Shown: positions 32,029-44,400 of the stretch, piece by piece | Position numbering within the stretch: the stretch's first letter is position 1 | Layout of the letters: every line of letters begins with the position of its first letter | Source: Enoplolaimus lenunculus | Lineage: Eukaryota; Nematoda; Enoplea; Enoplida; Thoracostomopsidae | DNA length: 64,000 bases | Reading direction: 5' to 3' | Assembly: GCA_030248215.1 (NCBI GenBank) | Contig: JASANG010001014.1 | Span: forward strand, 186,001 to 250,000 | The notes under the pieces: model-generated | Database searches by the model: none | Seen by the model: only the letters and a program-made list of their open reading frames with translations | Told to the model about the DNA's origin: nothing | Program-made: the position numbers and the translations under genes

Positions 32029-33421
32029 CCGGTCGTGCCGTTGGTGAAGAGCGATCAAGCTCGTATTATAGATTCCGAGCTTGGACGTTTACTTGAAAAT
32101 CCGACAACCACTACACAATGTGATCATTGCAACCAATTCTTATACCAGTACGTGCGAATTAGTGTGGCAACAGTTGTTTTTCGCCAACTTTATAGCATCT
32201 TTCAGCCCTGTACAATCTGATAATCCCATTTTACTGATATGTCTAGCTACGTAAATTATTTACAGAACATACGTTAAAACTCAACAAAATTCTGGGTAAT
32301 TTAAACTTATTGGTTTATGGTAATTGTAGGAGCCGACCCAATCACAAGTACTTATAATGGCGGTCTGGCAGGGTAAAATGCTTAGGTTTAGGCATAGACT
32401 TATACCTAAGGTTGTGTTTAGGCTTTTAAAAGTTACCATTTGGGATAAGTCTTACTATTAGCGGTCAGTATCAATAAAACTAGAATGGGCGGACCTGAAT
32501 TTGAACCAGTTTTGTTGCGTTACTATTAAACATGCCTGGAGTTTAAATTCTATCAAACGTGGTTTGCTATTTAGTACACAATCGTCATTACCACGCTCTG
32601 AAATAGAAAAATATTCGAATTCTTTCAATCCGGTTCAAGTCGTTCATACGAACACATTGGGTTGTTGCTGTAGGCACGGAGGTCACTTGTACCTTTGAAA
32701 ATTGCTTTTATTTCTGTTTTTAGCAAGGAACGAAGCGATCACCAAAGAGAAAACTATTGCGCTTTCGGTTACCAGCCGTGTAAATCTCCGCATACAACTC
32801 ACCGAGGACTACATCAGTGCCCAAGCCCGAAAAGTCAAAACGTCTTCCTACATCTTAACTCAAATGGCGAACAAATATGTAATTTTGTATAAGTTTAGGG
32901 AACTTTGCGAATGCGTCTGGCGATTTAGGGGCGCCTATCGAAGCCTGGCCCTGACCTCGTCACAATTTCTTTTTGAACATGCTGATGTCGAGATGTACAT
33001 TAATGTACGAAATTATGTACATGTCAGAATTTAGTAGCTGCTTCTGAGGCAAACACGTTGTATTTTACAAGCAGGTAATTCGTTTTGTCAATATAAGTTT
33101 TTATGTAGCGCGGGGATGGCAAAATGGCGTATTGATCCGGGTAGCGGATGTTTTCAGTTCTGCCTTATACGTTTGGCATATTACCGCCCCCGCTCTAGCC
33201 AACCACCTACACGTCTGCGAATGGTCGATTGCGTTACCTTTTATATGCTAGTTCAAAGTTTGGATCTTCAAAGCATTATATTTTTCCGCTTTTCAGGCAG
33301 TGGCTTGGCAACGAACGCCATTCCGCAATGCTTAGCAATAAGAACAGCGGTTTATTTTTCAGTTATTTTAAAAGATACATAAATACAAACGGCCTTAAAG
33401 CTCTGTTTCCCGTGTGGGTAG
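32029..33421 (+). CDS. Weak unrecognised multi-exon gene candidate
   Basis: Three open segments lie next to plausible splice sites: up to 32147 (donor GTACGT; contains RLLENPTTTTQCDHCNQF), 32724 to about 32889 (acceptor TTTTTAG; open in two frames, one Cys/His-rich: CAFGYQPCKSPHTTH) and 33298-33410 (acceptor TTTTCAG; QWLGNERHSAMLSNK). The first two join in phase, but the link to the third does not work cleanly. There is no start codon in the first segment. No family is recognised. It may be part of a gene or chance. Confidence 0.3.
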
Positions 33422-33499
33422 TTGAGCTTGTTAATATTTTGCAGAGACTGAATTTTTCTTTACAACCACCGGTTTCCAGTCTTCTTTTGTATATATGAA

Positions 33500-35697
33500 C
33501 CTCAAATACAGGTATACAAAACTCTACTGTAAAATATGCATTTATTTTTAATAATTTTTATAACAGCTATACAATATGTGTTGAGAAGACCAAATTTTTG
33601 CAATTATTTGAGATTGTTCGAGCAGTTACAAAGACAAAAGAAAAGAATTCTATATTTTGCAGTTTTACTGCAGAAGGCTTCTTTTACCTCTGGTATGACC
33701 CTCGTATTTTAAACCTTTTAAACTTCTAGAAAGGAACATAGAAAATGTTTCCAACTAAACCCGTACAAATTGCTTCGCAAAGCGGAATTGGCCACCGGAA
33801 AAACAACGGAAAAACGGTTTTTTTCCAAGTGGTGGGAAAAATGAAAAAAAACGAAAAAAAATTAAATAAAATATGTTAATCGTCAGCAAATTCTTGCATA
33901 AAAAGCGACAGTATATCGCAAAAAAGTAAAATTGGTTGTTCCAACACCAGCCCTGCCATCCACAATGAGTTTTGCTTAAGTGTCATGGCACTGATGCACT
34001 AAATTTTGTAATTCATGTTTGATGGAATATACCGGACGTTTTTTGCTACTTTCGTTTTTACAGAACATAGTCATGGATACGAATTGGAAGCAGACGTAAA
34101 TTCGGTGGCCTAAACTAAAGGCCAAGTTTAAGTGCGATGTATTTGCTAATGTATATTACTTCTTTGATCTTAAAATAATTGATCTTGATTTATGTATATA
34201 TTATATATTTTTAATTTTATTGTTTTTTGTCACCGCTCTCGGGCGGTGATTTCAGTTTCAGCTTTCGGTCAAATCTTCGAAGGCATACATACTGTAGGGT
34301 GTAGATTCAAACAACAATTATATTTCATAATATTCTAAGCTAGAACATATTTTCATTCCAGTTGGGTATTTTAAAATGCGTGTTTGAACTCAAATTGTGA
34401 GTAAATTAATGCAGCAATAAAACTACTTACAATTCTTAGCAGATACTTGCCGAACTCAAACCGATCATCTGATATACTTTGTAGCGTGCACTATGTTTGT
34501 CATATTGTATGTTAATGTTGATATATACTTGGTAAAAATAGTCATGTGATTCTCTTAGTTTCATTTTGGCACCAGACTAGCGTCCATTATAGCGGCTTTG
34601 TGTAAAATGCACGAGTACATGTTTTTCAATTTCTCCGTTTTTCCGTTTTTTCCGGTCGATTCAATTTTTTTTGAAAAAACCAACCGTGACGCGAAGGTAT
34701 AGAATTTGTTTAGGTGAGCGTGTCTCCTTTTCCAGATTCCACACTTGTGTTTATGAGTTTGTCGGTTAAAAATAGTTTTATAAATTATGATCGAAGAAAA
34801 GACTGTACTTCTATACAAGTTTCAAGGTTCCGCAGTGCTACTGCGTTCTAGCACTGGCGCACTTAATAGGTCACATACAACGTCGTTTATATAGCCCCCA
34901 TTGCCACTTACGCCTTCAGAAATGTCTACATATTCATAATACAAGAAAGACCCAGCTTGAGATTTCGACCTTGCTTGCCGCCAAGAAAATATGTTCTATA
35001 AAAACATTATTTTATACATTTCACTCTGAACGTTGCATTGCTGCTAGAATTATTGCCAACTGGGGTATGTGTAGCGCGTGGTTCTGTCGGAAATAGTTCA
35101 ACTCAGCTGCTCCAACAGTAATTGTTCTAATTTTTCTATATACCCATATAAAAATTTCATAGGGAATCTTGGGGGTATATGCAGCTACACTCTTAAAACA
35201 TACCATAAAACTGAGTACGGTTTTTTGCATTCCCAACTCGCCTACTTTTTATAATCCGTTAGTAAATCTGTTTTGCCGATGACTGCCTTACAACAAAATC
35301 GTTCGTTAATTATGCGTAATACGTCTTATTTTGGCGTGTGCTTTATACGTGACAGCTCTTAATACTGAGAAATGTCGTGATGTTTTAGGTTCGACGGCCT
35401 AAAGCTTTTACGTGAACAGTCTTGCTTGTTCGGTTATTAGAACGGTTTTCTGTAGGCTTCAGCATGTTCAGACGAATGGTTTACAGCTTTAGCTTTATAC
35501 CTATAAGACATATTTTCGTATAATCAACGTGGTAAAGATTGTTTATGCGCACGTAAATATTGCCTTTAATTTTTAAGACTCACAATTTTAATTTTCAAAA
35601 AAATTGTTTCAAATTTCAGACTAAAATGTTTATAAATTTGTTCGGATTAAATTCAGGTTAGAACCAACCCAAGATTACCTCTTGGACGTACGTAAAT
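33500..35697. other. Gene-poor stretch
   Basis: GGAAAAACGG-like runs near 33780-33860 and CCGTTTTTCCG near 34630-34660 suggest the two ends of an inverted-repeat element, but the boundaries are unclear. No exon is supported. Confidence 0.3.
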
Positions 35698-36090
35698 AAT
35701 GATCTAAATAAAAAAGGGGTAATAAGAGGGGGTCCCCAATTTGGGTCCCAATCAATAGGAGTCCGTGTCCCTTATAAGAGTCTGTAAGCGGATAGAGTTT
35801 TTAAACCCTAATTAAAGCCCATAAATGTCAATTATCCCTATCTGTAGCGCCAAAATGACTCCAGGCCCAAACATTCCTAAGTATAACCTTGAATTATCAC
35901 TCAAGCTTTTGATACAAGACAAATATACGTTTAATTTAACGGACAGTTGCAATACTGAATTTATAGCAGTAACGAAGGCGGAAGAGGACGAAAAAAATAA
36001 ATAACAGTCCGTAACTGGATAACAGAGGTTGCCTCTGGAGAGAAAAAATAAATATCAGTCCCCCCACCGCTTATTCGAGTCACTACAGTA
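35698..36090. mobile_element. Mariner-type MITE, family A
   Basis: It starts with an eroded GATCTAAATAAAAAAGGGG and ends TTATTCGAGTCACTACAGTA. The interior matches 21172 and 49095 (AATAGGAGTCCGTGTCCCTT, GCGGATAGAGT). Confidence 0.65.
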
Positions 36091-36654
36091 TGAAAGTACA
36101 GCAAGGTAACGTAACTTTTAATTGTTTATAATACTTCCTGCACAAAATATTTCAAGCACATGGACGACGACAAAACAGCAGACGAAACATACATCGAAAT
36201 ATTTGGAAGCATAAATCTGCCGCGGACAACAGCTTTGACGCCACATTTACGTTTTTGATCACCATGGTTGTGGCGGTACGATTTTAAACGCCTATGTCCA
36301 TGTGCTGAAATCCACATTGCATCTGTATATGTCATCAGTTAGCGACAAGTTTTCAAATTGATGAACTACTGCAGTTGTGGATCTCAGAATTGGCACATGA
36401 ACACAGCAAATGCGAAAAATGTGTTGAAATTCGAACCTCACCATTCGCTGGTTTGAAACGTACGAGACCCGTCACCGACTAGTTATAGGTGCTACTCGCA
36501 TTCGGGAATATCGGTGCTAGTTTAAACCTCATAAAGTCTCGAAAGAATTGGCAAAGAGAGAGACAAGAATACCTGTTTTAATAGTTCCCATTCCAAACAA
36601 AGCAATTCGTCAATATTGGCTCATTGCATTTTAAAAGCGCCCGTTTACAGAGTG

Positions 36655-36925
36655 TAAACAGATAGTAAAAATAACGGAAACGAAAACGGATAGTGATCCA
36701 AATAACGGAAACGGGAGACGGATATAGAAGTGTAAAAATTTCCAAAACGTTTTATTTTTTAACCAACAATCGAGGCGTGTATATATTGACTGGTCTTTCA
36801 AAAACTTCAAAGGCAAAATGCCCAATGCATCTAAATATTTAAAACTTTGGATCAATTTCGTAGTTTACGAAAACGGACACCGATTTCTACCGGAAACGAA
36901 AACGGAAACAAATTTCCGGTTACAG
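36655..36925. repeat. AACGGAAACG-rich repeat
   Basis: Clusters of AACGGAAACGAAAACGGATA near 36675-36720 and GGAAACGAAAACGGAAAC near 36892-36910 bracket an AT-rich middle. It is probably a MITE remnant. No target duplication was identified. Confidence 0.35.
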
Positions 36926-37488
36926 GCTGGCTGCAAGGGTTTGAAATGAAATAAAAATTACGAAATTCATCCAAAACCTTAAAAATTTCGGTACGTACGA
37001 CCACTTCTTTAAAATTTTAAAAACCCCGAATAATCTTTGCACGCCTCAATTCTGTTGGCAGGAAAAGAAAACATCTTTGAAACTTTTATACTTCAGTATC
37101 CGATTTCCGTTACCATTATTTTGATTACTATCCGTTTCTGTTATTTTTGCTATATGTATTACACAAGGCTAAAATACATACTACAATGTTCTGTAATGCT
37201 ACCAACGAGACTATGGTTTCCGTTGTACATGTTACTATATTGCGTTTGACTTCTATCTTAAACAAAAATCATATTTAAATTTTCTACAGCAGTAATATCA
37301 AGTGGGAAGCCATAACCATCGCAGCAGACAGTTTCGAGTCCATCTTTTCACTGGGTCTGTCAGGACAGCACGGACAGTTCCTAGTCTATGATTTAGCTGA
37401 GTCGGTCGGGACTGCCGGGACCGCTTTGAGCCCATGTTTTAACCGAGTCGGTCTGGACAGCCGGAAACAAACTGTTTAATTTCGCATA

Positions 37489-37955
37489 ACTTTTCGAACC
37501 ATAATAACGAATTAGGTCGTATTGTCTGCCGTGCACGCAACAGTTGAATGAAATATCGCAAGCAAAGCGAGGGAATGCCTGAAACACTATTACTTGAACA
37601 CAGGTTTGTTATACTATGAGGGCGCCCCGATTACCCCAAGAACAAAGTGTCCCAACCAAAAAGCTGTAAAAAAATAGGCTCGCGGCTATTCCAACCAATC
37701 CAACGAATACATAAACTCGAAACTGTCCTCGCCGACCCAGCAAAAATATCGGTGCTGGAGCGTGCTGTTACGCTCCGGACATATTGGTGTCCCGTGGTCA
37801 GACGGGACACCCTCAGAGTATAACGTATGCCAGTATGCAGGTGATGGTTTTTGTGGCTTCTCGCACCCTTTGCTCGCGATATTTCTATAAACCGACGTGT
37901 ATATGGCAGAAAATTCTATCTAGTTTGGTACAATAATCCAAACAAACTATGCGAA
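37489..37955. repeat. Inverted repeat with arms of about 95 bp
   Basis: The reverse complement of 37489-37585 (CTTGCGATATTTCA and onward to ATGCGAAAT) matches 37857-37955 (CTCGCGATATTTCT to ATGCGAAT). This makes a fold-back structure with a loop of about 270 bp. The open frames in the arms mirror one another and are not genes. Confidence 0.55.
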
Positions 37956-39022
37956 TGGTTGGTTTCAGCCCAAATTAGGGTTGAGGGATACTCAGTTAAC
38001 CTCGAAATCGGATATCACTCCAAAATATTTAAATTTACCCCCGCGAAACTACCTATAATCCGGCTTTTGGAAGGTGCCCTGGGAACATTAAGCACAGATT
38101 AATCTGAATTTTTGTATCCTGGACCGTTTCTCACAGTACTGAGCAATAAAGCTAGTTTGTAAAATATTTCGAAATGTCACTGGCAGGCAATAGTGTGCAG
38201 ATATGAATAAACGTAACAGACATCTGACATGTAGGTTTTGGCGAAATTGGTGACGTAGTTAGGACATATATCAAGCTTTATAGCTCATAATTCTAATAAC
38301 TTTTTCAGTTTATAATCAGTTTAAATTTCTTAAATCTATTTCAGTGGTAACCGTTTATTGATGCACAATGGTGGATCGCCAACATGACTGAAAATTGGTT
38401 TGCGACAATGTACAACCCTAACCATGCCATCGCGTATGCATCAACATGCATATCGTGAAAAACGACAACGAGATAAGCGAATCATCGTTACAACATTTTG
38501 CAGCTTTATCTAAAAGTCTACGAAGGAAGATTTGACCAAGTTGCGGATTTCGATTTTTTTTCGGTGTTGTAGATGTCTGTGATGCGATATCTAACAATTT
38601 TGGAAAAGCAATAACACTAAAAAGACAGCTGAAAATGCAGAGTGTCTGCCCCAACTGGGCATATTCGTTTTTAGCTATTGTCACATTGCTACAGAAGTAT
38701 AATTATTCGGCAAGTTTCTAAAGTTTGATATTATTTCATTTAAACTGCTTAGCTTATACTTGTTTTTTCTCTAAGATATGTTTATGCAAAAAAACATGAC
38801 ACAACTGACACGCATAATGTATTATCAATAATCAGTGATTGTTCTTTAGCAAACCAACAATGTGGCGTGAAAGAGTGCTATGATTGAGCGCAACTTTTGA
38901 AACTGTGTACTAGGCATTAGCAATTTTGTTTCAGTATCAGCCGCACTGATATCCATATTTCTATTGTTTATACAGTTCATTAATGTTTGGAGCATTTATA
39001 GCTGGTTCCAAATATACCTATG

Positions 39023-39501
39023 CATAAGTTAAAATATTTAAGTTTTGCCGCTTGGATTTGAGGCGAAGGTTTCCACCAAGAATTTACCCAAAATAACCAT
39101 TGGTGGTGAAGTCTGGGTTACTTTTGATCCACTAGCGGCAAATTGGAATGAGACAGTTGACAGCGCCGTAGGCTGTCAATTCATCAAAAATTTCACCAGT
39201 AAGATTAAGTGTCCTGAGTTAAGTCTGGAGTCCACTTATAAGTCAGAGCTCGACTTAAATTGTGTTTCTGTCACCCGCCGCTATGTCGTGTCCCAAATAG
39301 CTATTTGTTCTGGTAAGCAACGGACCCGTCAATATCACTGTATGTATGTTCATAGCAGCCCAAACAACTACTGGATTGCAAACTGATTTCGCTTGGTTCT
39401 TCTCTATGAGACTATGTTTCCAGGCGTATATTGACTATGAATGTAAACTTACATACAAAATTTGCACACAACATAAATCTGATGTTATACCTATCCTGCA
39501 G
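39023..39501 (+). CDS. Unrecognised exon candidates
   Basis: An open stretch from about 39023 to 39312 ends at a GTAAGC donor and encodes a segment with several cysteines and N-glycosylation-like sites (NWNET, KNFTSK). A second AG-to-GT stretch, 39422-39501, encodes AYIDYECKLTYKICTQH. The phases of the two do not match simply. No family is recognised. An extracellular domain would fit the composition, but this is weak. Confidence 0.3.
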
Positions 39502-40089
39502 GTAAATAGAAATTGCTTATGTCAGCTGTCTTATGAAATCCATTAAAATGATTGATTCTGGTTCGTCATAAATTCTATCCGTACTCTAAATCCTTTTAGC
39601 CAAATCGGTTAGTATTCCAGTAATGTTGAACGCTGTCTTCAACAACCATTTGCGTTTGGGGCACCCCTGGTCGGCCAAATGCGATAAATAAATGTTTCTG
39701 ACATGACATATAGAAAGAAGTGCACTTATAATAGTTTTTATGGCTCAGGATCTATTAGTGACATGGTTCCTTTATCTTTTTGCCACAGTAAGAAATTAAG
39801 AGTCATAAAATAAAAATGTTTATTTCGTAAGTAGAAAATTATACACCGGACAACGAAAAAAGCTAAAATGGCCTTGCTAAAGTATATACAACTTCGAGAT
39901 ATTATTCTGTCAGGTGTCACAGAACTACAGCATAAGATCAAAAAAGCCCTTACAGCAATATCTTTTACGTGTTTGCCGTAAAGAAAACATACACTGCGCT
40001 TGATTTTTGATCAAAGTTTTGCTGCAAAATAATACTTTAACATTTTATCGAAAAAAATTAATTATGAAGCTTTAACCATTACCTGTTCA

Positions 40090-40467
40090 CAGTGGCGGAT
40101 CCAGGATCTCAAAATGGAGGGGGCCAAAATTTCACAGGTAATTAACTTATTTTTGACCCATACTGTAGTGACCCAAATAAGAGGGGGTCCCCATTTTGAG
40201 TCCCAATTAATAGGAGTCCGTATCCCTAATAAGAATCCGTAAGCTGGTTAGAATCCTTAAGCCCTTGTTTAGAATCGATAAATGTCTATTATCCCTAATT
40301 GTAGCGCATAAATGACTCCAGGGCCAAGAAACTTTAAAGCGTGCTTATACTATTGTGTATAAAACAGAGAAATAAACAGCGTAGAACAGCAATTGACAAT
40401 ATATAATTTTTGTCGAGATGCTGTTGGGGGGCCAAGGCCGGGGTGCCCCCCCGTGGATCCGCCATTG
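40090..40467. mobile_element. hAT MITE, CAGTGGCGGATCCA family, containing another MITE
   Basis: The ends are CAGTGGCGGATCCAGG and the inverse GTGGATCCGCCATTG, with a perfect 8-bp duplication CCTGTTCA (40082-40089 and 40468-40475). Inside, at 40161-40344, lies a left-end fragment of family A starting with the intact TACTGTAGTGACCC. Confidence 0.8.
40161..40344. mobile_element. Family A MITE fragment nested in the hAT MITE
   Basis: It has the best-preserved left terminus of the family (TACTGTAGTGACCCAAATAA) and then the shared interior up to GCATAAATGACTCCAGGGCC. The right half is missing, so either the insertion was followed by deletion or the host element captured a fragment. Confidence 0.65.
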
Positions 40468-40475
40468 CCTGTTCA

Positions 40476-41463
40476 ATTTCATACAGATGGTTGCGTTGCA
40501 ACAGTTGTACATCAGTTTCTCACAGTATGACATTATTATTTTATAAATTGTCCCATATTGTCAAGTTTTCATACTTGAATCTCTCCAAAATTTGCGTGTT
40601 CTAATCACAACATCAATGCGCATTATACACTCAACGTCTAAATATGTCGTCTAAAAATACTACAGTTAGGCTACGCAATGTAACCTGCTGTTTCTTTGTA
40701 TAATAAAGAAATTTTGAAGTCAAATAAGCGATTGCAAGTAAATAACGCCGATATTCTTACTATCACTACTACTAAATTTAGTATCTAGAACTAATGCTTC
40801 ATTTCTCTTTTCACCACCAGTTTTCTTGCCTTACTGTCATATGTCTCAGGAAGGAGACTTGAAAATAAATTAATAAATCCACCACCCACTGATACTAAGA
40901 AGTCAAAGAGATCATTGAACAGTTATCGTACACGAATTAAGCAACCGATTACCTTTAGTCTTGCTTTAGGTAAAACCTAATAACACTGCTTCCAGCAAGA
41001 AAGGTTTGATTTCAGCGCACACCAGAGTGCGCAATTTCCGCAATTCTCGCAGCAACATTCACAGCTTTGACTAGTTTTTGCTGTTTCCCATGTAATCCAG
41101 TGTATCTTATACGCAATAAATTAGCTGTTTGAAAATAATATTTCAGCAACACAAAAGCAGCCAATTATCCTTTGTAGCATTGGTCGTGAAGCTCAATACA
41201 GTCATTGTAAATTATGCGATAACAACACCAATAAACAATTCTGTTTCAGTTATTTTTCATCCTTGAAAACGAAGTATTAAAGTACCCACCTCAAATAACA
41301 ACAGGCTGTGTGTACATTCACGTTAAGCACAACATTCAGACAACCTCCGAGTTGTCAAAATTTTGATTAAGCTTGTCGAATACAATTTACTAATTATGAT
41401 AACTGTTTCAATGGTTCTGGAATATTTGTCGTTTCGAATCGCATTCGGTTTCGCATTTCTATT
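40476..41463. other. Intergenic, nothing recognised
   Basis: AT-rich sequence between the nested MITE and the SLC22 stop codon. No repeat pair or exon is supported. A canonical AATAAA for the SLC22 gene was not seen just beyond its stop. Confidence 0.3.
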
Positions 41464-44400
41464 TTAATAAATACCGTCGTTGAGCAAAACCCGATGAGTG
41501 ACATTTTCCAGCATTTCAACTGCTTCGCGACCCAATGAAGACGCTTCAAGAACACTAATGTTTCGCTTGATGAGCTGTTTTGCGTCGCGCAGCGCTTTCA
41601 TTGACACATTTCGCCACGCGGTTTTAACGCCGACTTTTGTATAACCGCAGTCCGCAAGTGTTTCTGGAAGTACACAATTTAGTGTTTCAGGCAAAAACAG
41701 GACACTAATACCGCCGGCGACAGACATTAGTCCCATTATAATCATAGGCAGTGTACGTGACGATTTTGCCGAAAATACAATGAATGGAACCGCTGCCATA
41801 CTCAACGAGCCAATAAATCCACCCAATCCAGTCCCTGTTCCGCGTAGTTGAGTCGGATAAAGTTCACTGGTCAATTGACATAATATAGCAAACGATCCTG
41901 ATATACCGAATTTACTCAATGCCGCCATAAATCCAATCACCAGTGGAAATGTAGTCGGAACAATAGAAGTAATCACTGCTGCGGTTCCTCCAAGAGTCAT
42001 TAACACCGACATGGGAATAATTCTGCCGAACCGATCTAAAATAAAATTGATTGCAATACCTGCCGGCAGCTCCATAATCATAAGCATTGCGAAATTAACA
42101 AATCTGTTGCCGGCCAGATTTTCAACGTTAAATGCAAGCCCGGTGTAAACGATTGCGTTAACAACGTACAAAAACATTAAAATGAATGTTTTGAAACCAA
42201 TATTCGGATGTCGAAACAGATCGAGAATGTCCGTGAAACTACATTCTTGTTGCTCATCAGCGGCGTCGTTGTTGCTGTTCACCAAATCTGCTTTCGCTAC
42301 TTTACTATTGTTTTTCGCGGTCAACGGCGGTGTATTAAGATTATTTGTCGTTCGATTTGCCTGATTTTTCCCGGCGTGATCTTGTTGGCATTCAGTATTT
42401 GAAGATTTGACGCTGTGTCGTGCCGGTTGATATTCAGATTTTCGCCGAATTGATTTTCGTCTTCCTGGCGGTGACAGAGCTGCCGCTTCTGACATTGGAC
42501 CAGTCAGTAGGACGTTGATTTCTGATACGCTCAGTGGACTTCCATTTCTTGTTGATATTTTGTGGCATAACTCGGTGAGTTCTGCAGTTTTGTGTTTTGT
42601 CAACAGCCAACGTGGTGATTCGTCAATGATTGGCCAGTAGGCCAAAAATAACGCAAACGGAACAGACGTTAACAGACATAAAATTCGCCAGTTTGACGCA
42701 ATCCAAGCGACCAGAGCAACAGAAGTCGCACCGAGAGAAAACGTAACAATCATTACTGAGGTTACAAATGTACGATGATCTGGACCAACCATTTCCAGCG
42801 ATAAAATGTATGGAAACGACCAGCCGGACGTTATCATTGTTGCCTGAAAATATACAAAAGAACGTCTCAGCAAATATTACTAAAATTTATGGTTAAACTA
42901 AAAAAATTTCAATTGCTGTCTGTCTTTAACTCTGTTCTGCATGCATCATTATATATCACTATATACAAGCTGAGCGAAATAGGTTCTGAGAAAATTTATT
43001 TGTTCTCATGACCCCATCAAAAACGAGTTGTGTTTAAGTATCATAAACGCTAACTTTTACTGTATATTGTAACACATATTTGTTTCGATATAGCAACCTT
43101 TCTGCTGCTTGTATTCACAGTTACCAATAATGGAGCTGAATTTGTAGCAAACCCTATTTGTGGTGCGCGAGCGCGAACCGTGGCCAATATTGCTCAAGTT
43201 ACATTGCTGATGTATATATACTACCCTAATGTTTAAATATGAATGATTGCAGTATATATTTTTGAATCTGCTATGTATCCTGCTTGCAGATTTTTCCCGA
43301 ACTGAAACACTCGTGTTTAACGACATATAACCGGCAGTGGCAGATGCAATTTTCTAAATATCTCGCACTTCTGCATTGTTAACAGTCTGCTTATATCATG
43401 TTTTATAAAAAGTTGATAGTTAAATACCGTAGTTACCCGCACAAGGGAGGTAATAAGAGTGTCCCCAATTTGAGTCCCGAACAATAGAAGTATGCATGCC
43501 TAATTATAGTCTGGTAGCGGTTAGATTCCATAAGTCCTAATTAGAATCCATAAAAGAGACTAAAGCGAAAGAATTACCTAGACTGCTGAATTTTGTAGCA
43601 TGCACTCCAACTTGTATAAACTTTATTAAATGTAGAAAAAAGGTTAACGCATAATGGTAATGAACATGTTCGAAGCAAGTCACTTGTGCCCAAAAGAAAG
43701 AAATACAAAGAAGGGTGCTGGGTCCAACTAACATACAGTGAATTAAAATAAGCGACCATTCGCAACCGAATAACAGGTGGAGGGATGAACAATAAAGTTG
43801 CAAATTACTACTGGCGATTTTTAAAAATGTACCAATGAGAAATTAAATTAGCTTTGAAAAAGATTCGAAAACTGATTAGATTTTTGGTACCAAAAATAAA
43901 ATTGAAAACAGTCAAAAACGGCAGAAGGAACTCTAATGATTAAACTAAGGTGTTACCTTACTAATGTTGTGTGACTGACTATAAAATTAAAATCACCGAG
44001 AAATAAAAAATTTCTAAGCCGCTCGAGCATTTGTTTAGAAATTCGAAGAGTTTTCATCTTCTGACCATCACATACGAATTGTTCAAAAATTTACAAAATC
44101 ACGGGACCTATATCATATTACATTTGAACCACATCGATGATGAGCGTTATGAGTACCGGCCGCATGATTGAAAATTACATCAGTCAACGGTCTACCTACC
44201 AGACCTCAGTCGGCGGCCAGCTGTAAACCTACAGTAATATTCTGTGTCCGACCACACCACTGATGTAAACAAATTTGTTGTATATATGTATGTATATTCA
44301 AGAAACCGAAAACTGTTCGGCAAGGGACCGTAGTACAAGTCAATTGTAGCACGGCTTATTGTCCTTCTGATATACCGATGCGCGCTGCTAAGCTTGCTTC

